Positions 4,560 to 5,065 of a stretch of DNA of 5,065 nt are shown piece by piece. The notes beneath the pieces were generated by a model, which had not been told where the DNA came from, did no database searches, and worked only from the letters and a program-made list of their open reading frames with translations. The position numbers and the translations under genes are program-made. The first letter of the stretch is position 1. Each line of letters opens with the position of its first letter. The DNA comes from CAYPOY01 sp964412395 (GTDB lineage Bacteria > Chloroflexota > Anaerolineae > B4-G1): assembly GCA_964412395.1 (NCBI GenBank), contig CAYPOY010000359.1, positions 1 to 5,065 on the forward strand, in the 5' to 3' direction.

Positions 4560-5065
4560 ATGGACGTTTACGATGTGCCTGAAGCGGCCGAGGTAGTCAT
4601 ACCCAGTATTATCCAGTGGGCGTTGGCGGAGGCGGAGATCGCCCCCAGGCGGAAGCCTCTCCCCTGGAGCGAGAGGGAGGACGAGTTTCTCCGCCAGAAC
4701 CTGGGCGTCCTCTCCGAGGAGGAGATCGGCGCCGCGTTGAGGCGCACGCTGACGGCTGTGCACCTGCGCTGGAAGCGCGACCTGGGACTGCCGGCCCCCT
4801 CGAAGACGCCTGGGTACATGACGGCGAACCAGGCGGCCAAGATCCTGGCCGTAGACGTCCACGCGGTGTGCCGGTGGTCGAGAGTGGGTGGTTGCGAGCG
4901 CGGCAGCTACCGTTCCGGAATCGGAAGGTGTGGCGCATCCGGATCGAGGACTTGAGCGATTCGCCGTCAAGTCGGAGCACTGGATCCTCTTCCGCCCTGA
5001 CCGTGTGCGTGATCCCGCCCTGGCACGTCTGGTGACCCTGGCGGTCGAGCGCTGGGGCGATGAGT
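4560..5065 (+). pseudogene. Excisionase/MerR-like helix-turn-helix protein, two frameshifts, runs off the window
   Basis: The ATG at 4560 has GGGAGGT (4544-4550) nine bases upstream and follows the ParB stop by one base, so it is the third gene of the operon. Residues 36-75 (PWSEREDEFLRQNLGVLSEE onward, AALRRTLTAVHLRWKRDLG) resemble a SANT/Myb-like DNA-binding unit. Residues 87-132 form an excisionase-type helix-turn-helix: MTANQAAKILAVDVHAVCRW, then VESGWLRARQLPFRNRKVWR and IRIEDL. The frame breaks after the W at 4875-4877, where a missing G would restore W-V-E-S-G. It breaks again at 4954-4955, where a missing G would give DLERF. The last frame (RFAVKSEHWILFRPDRVRDP, then ALARLVTLAVERWGDE) is open to the window end. 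Without correction it stops at 4953-4955 in the starting frame. It is a likely transcription regulator or recombination directionality factor, by fold only. Confidence 0.7.

Overview
The window looks like a piece of accessory, plasmid- or integrative-element-type DNA from a moderately GC-rich bacterium. My best guess is a Chloroflexota (Anaerolineae-like) or similar environmental lineage. The guess rests on the mix of DUF104/DUF433 and DUF5615 toxin-antitoxin (TA) genes, TumE-type TA genes with small acidic partners, dispersed 'CCTGAGCTTG-A-CGAAGG' repeats and GGGGCGACACC palindromes. This is recall of where such families are common, not a search result. All supported genes are on the + strand.

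Layout. (1) 1-190: a non-coding leader with a 12-bp perfect hairpin. (2) 191-820: a truncated copy of an unrecognised protein family. Its homologous part stops near 517 at a cluster of short dispersed repeats, followed by scraps of other coding sequence. (3) 844-1625: a TA pair, a DUF104-DUF433 antitoxin and a DUF5615 PIN-like toxin, overlapping by 4 bases, with a sigma70-type promoter at 793-821. (4) 1655-2528: two paralogous small acidic proteins. The second has its own promoter (1984-2012) and is followed, with a TGATG overlap, by an internally deleted TumE-type toxin gene. (5) 2529-2758: non-coding, with three hairpins; the last is a second copy of the leader hairpin. (6) 2759-3514: the full-length copy of the unknown family. 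It is followed by a ParB-family gene (3498-4558) and an excisionase-like helix-turn-helix gene (4560 to the window end), in a tight operon.

The main structural observation is that the leader hairpin plus the first ~105 codons of the unknown gene occur twice as direct repeats (76-517 and 2671-3115, ~86% protein identity), bracketing all the TA genes. The upstream copy has a clean ATG but no C-terminus. The downstream copy has the C-terminus, but a 2-base deletion throws its ancestral ATG out of frame. Recombination between the copies would delete the ~2.6-kb TA cargo and rebuild one intact gene in front of parB.

The backbone genes carry at least five frame disruptions: one at the start of the unknown gene, two in parB and two in the HTH gene. 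The four main TA-region ORFs up to 2329 have none, and only the TumE toxin gene is broken. This is either real decay of an element kept for its TA genes or clustered sequencing error. I did not find a clearly new system. The best candidate for something undescribed is the unknown-family / ParB-with-Cys-pairs / HTH operon together with its conserved hairpin leader.
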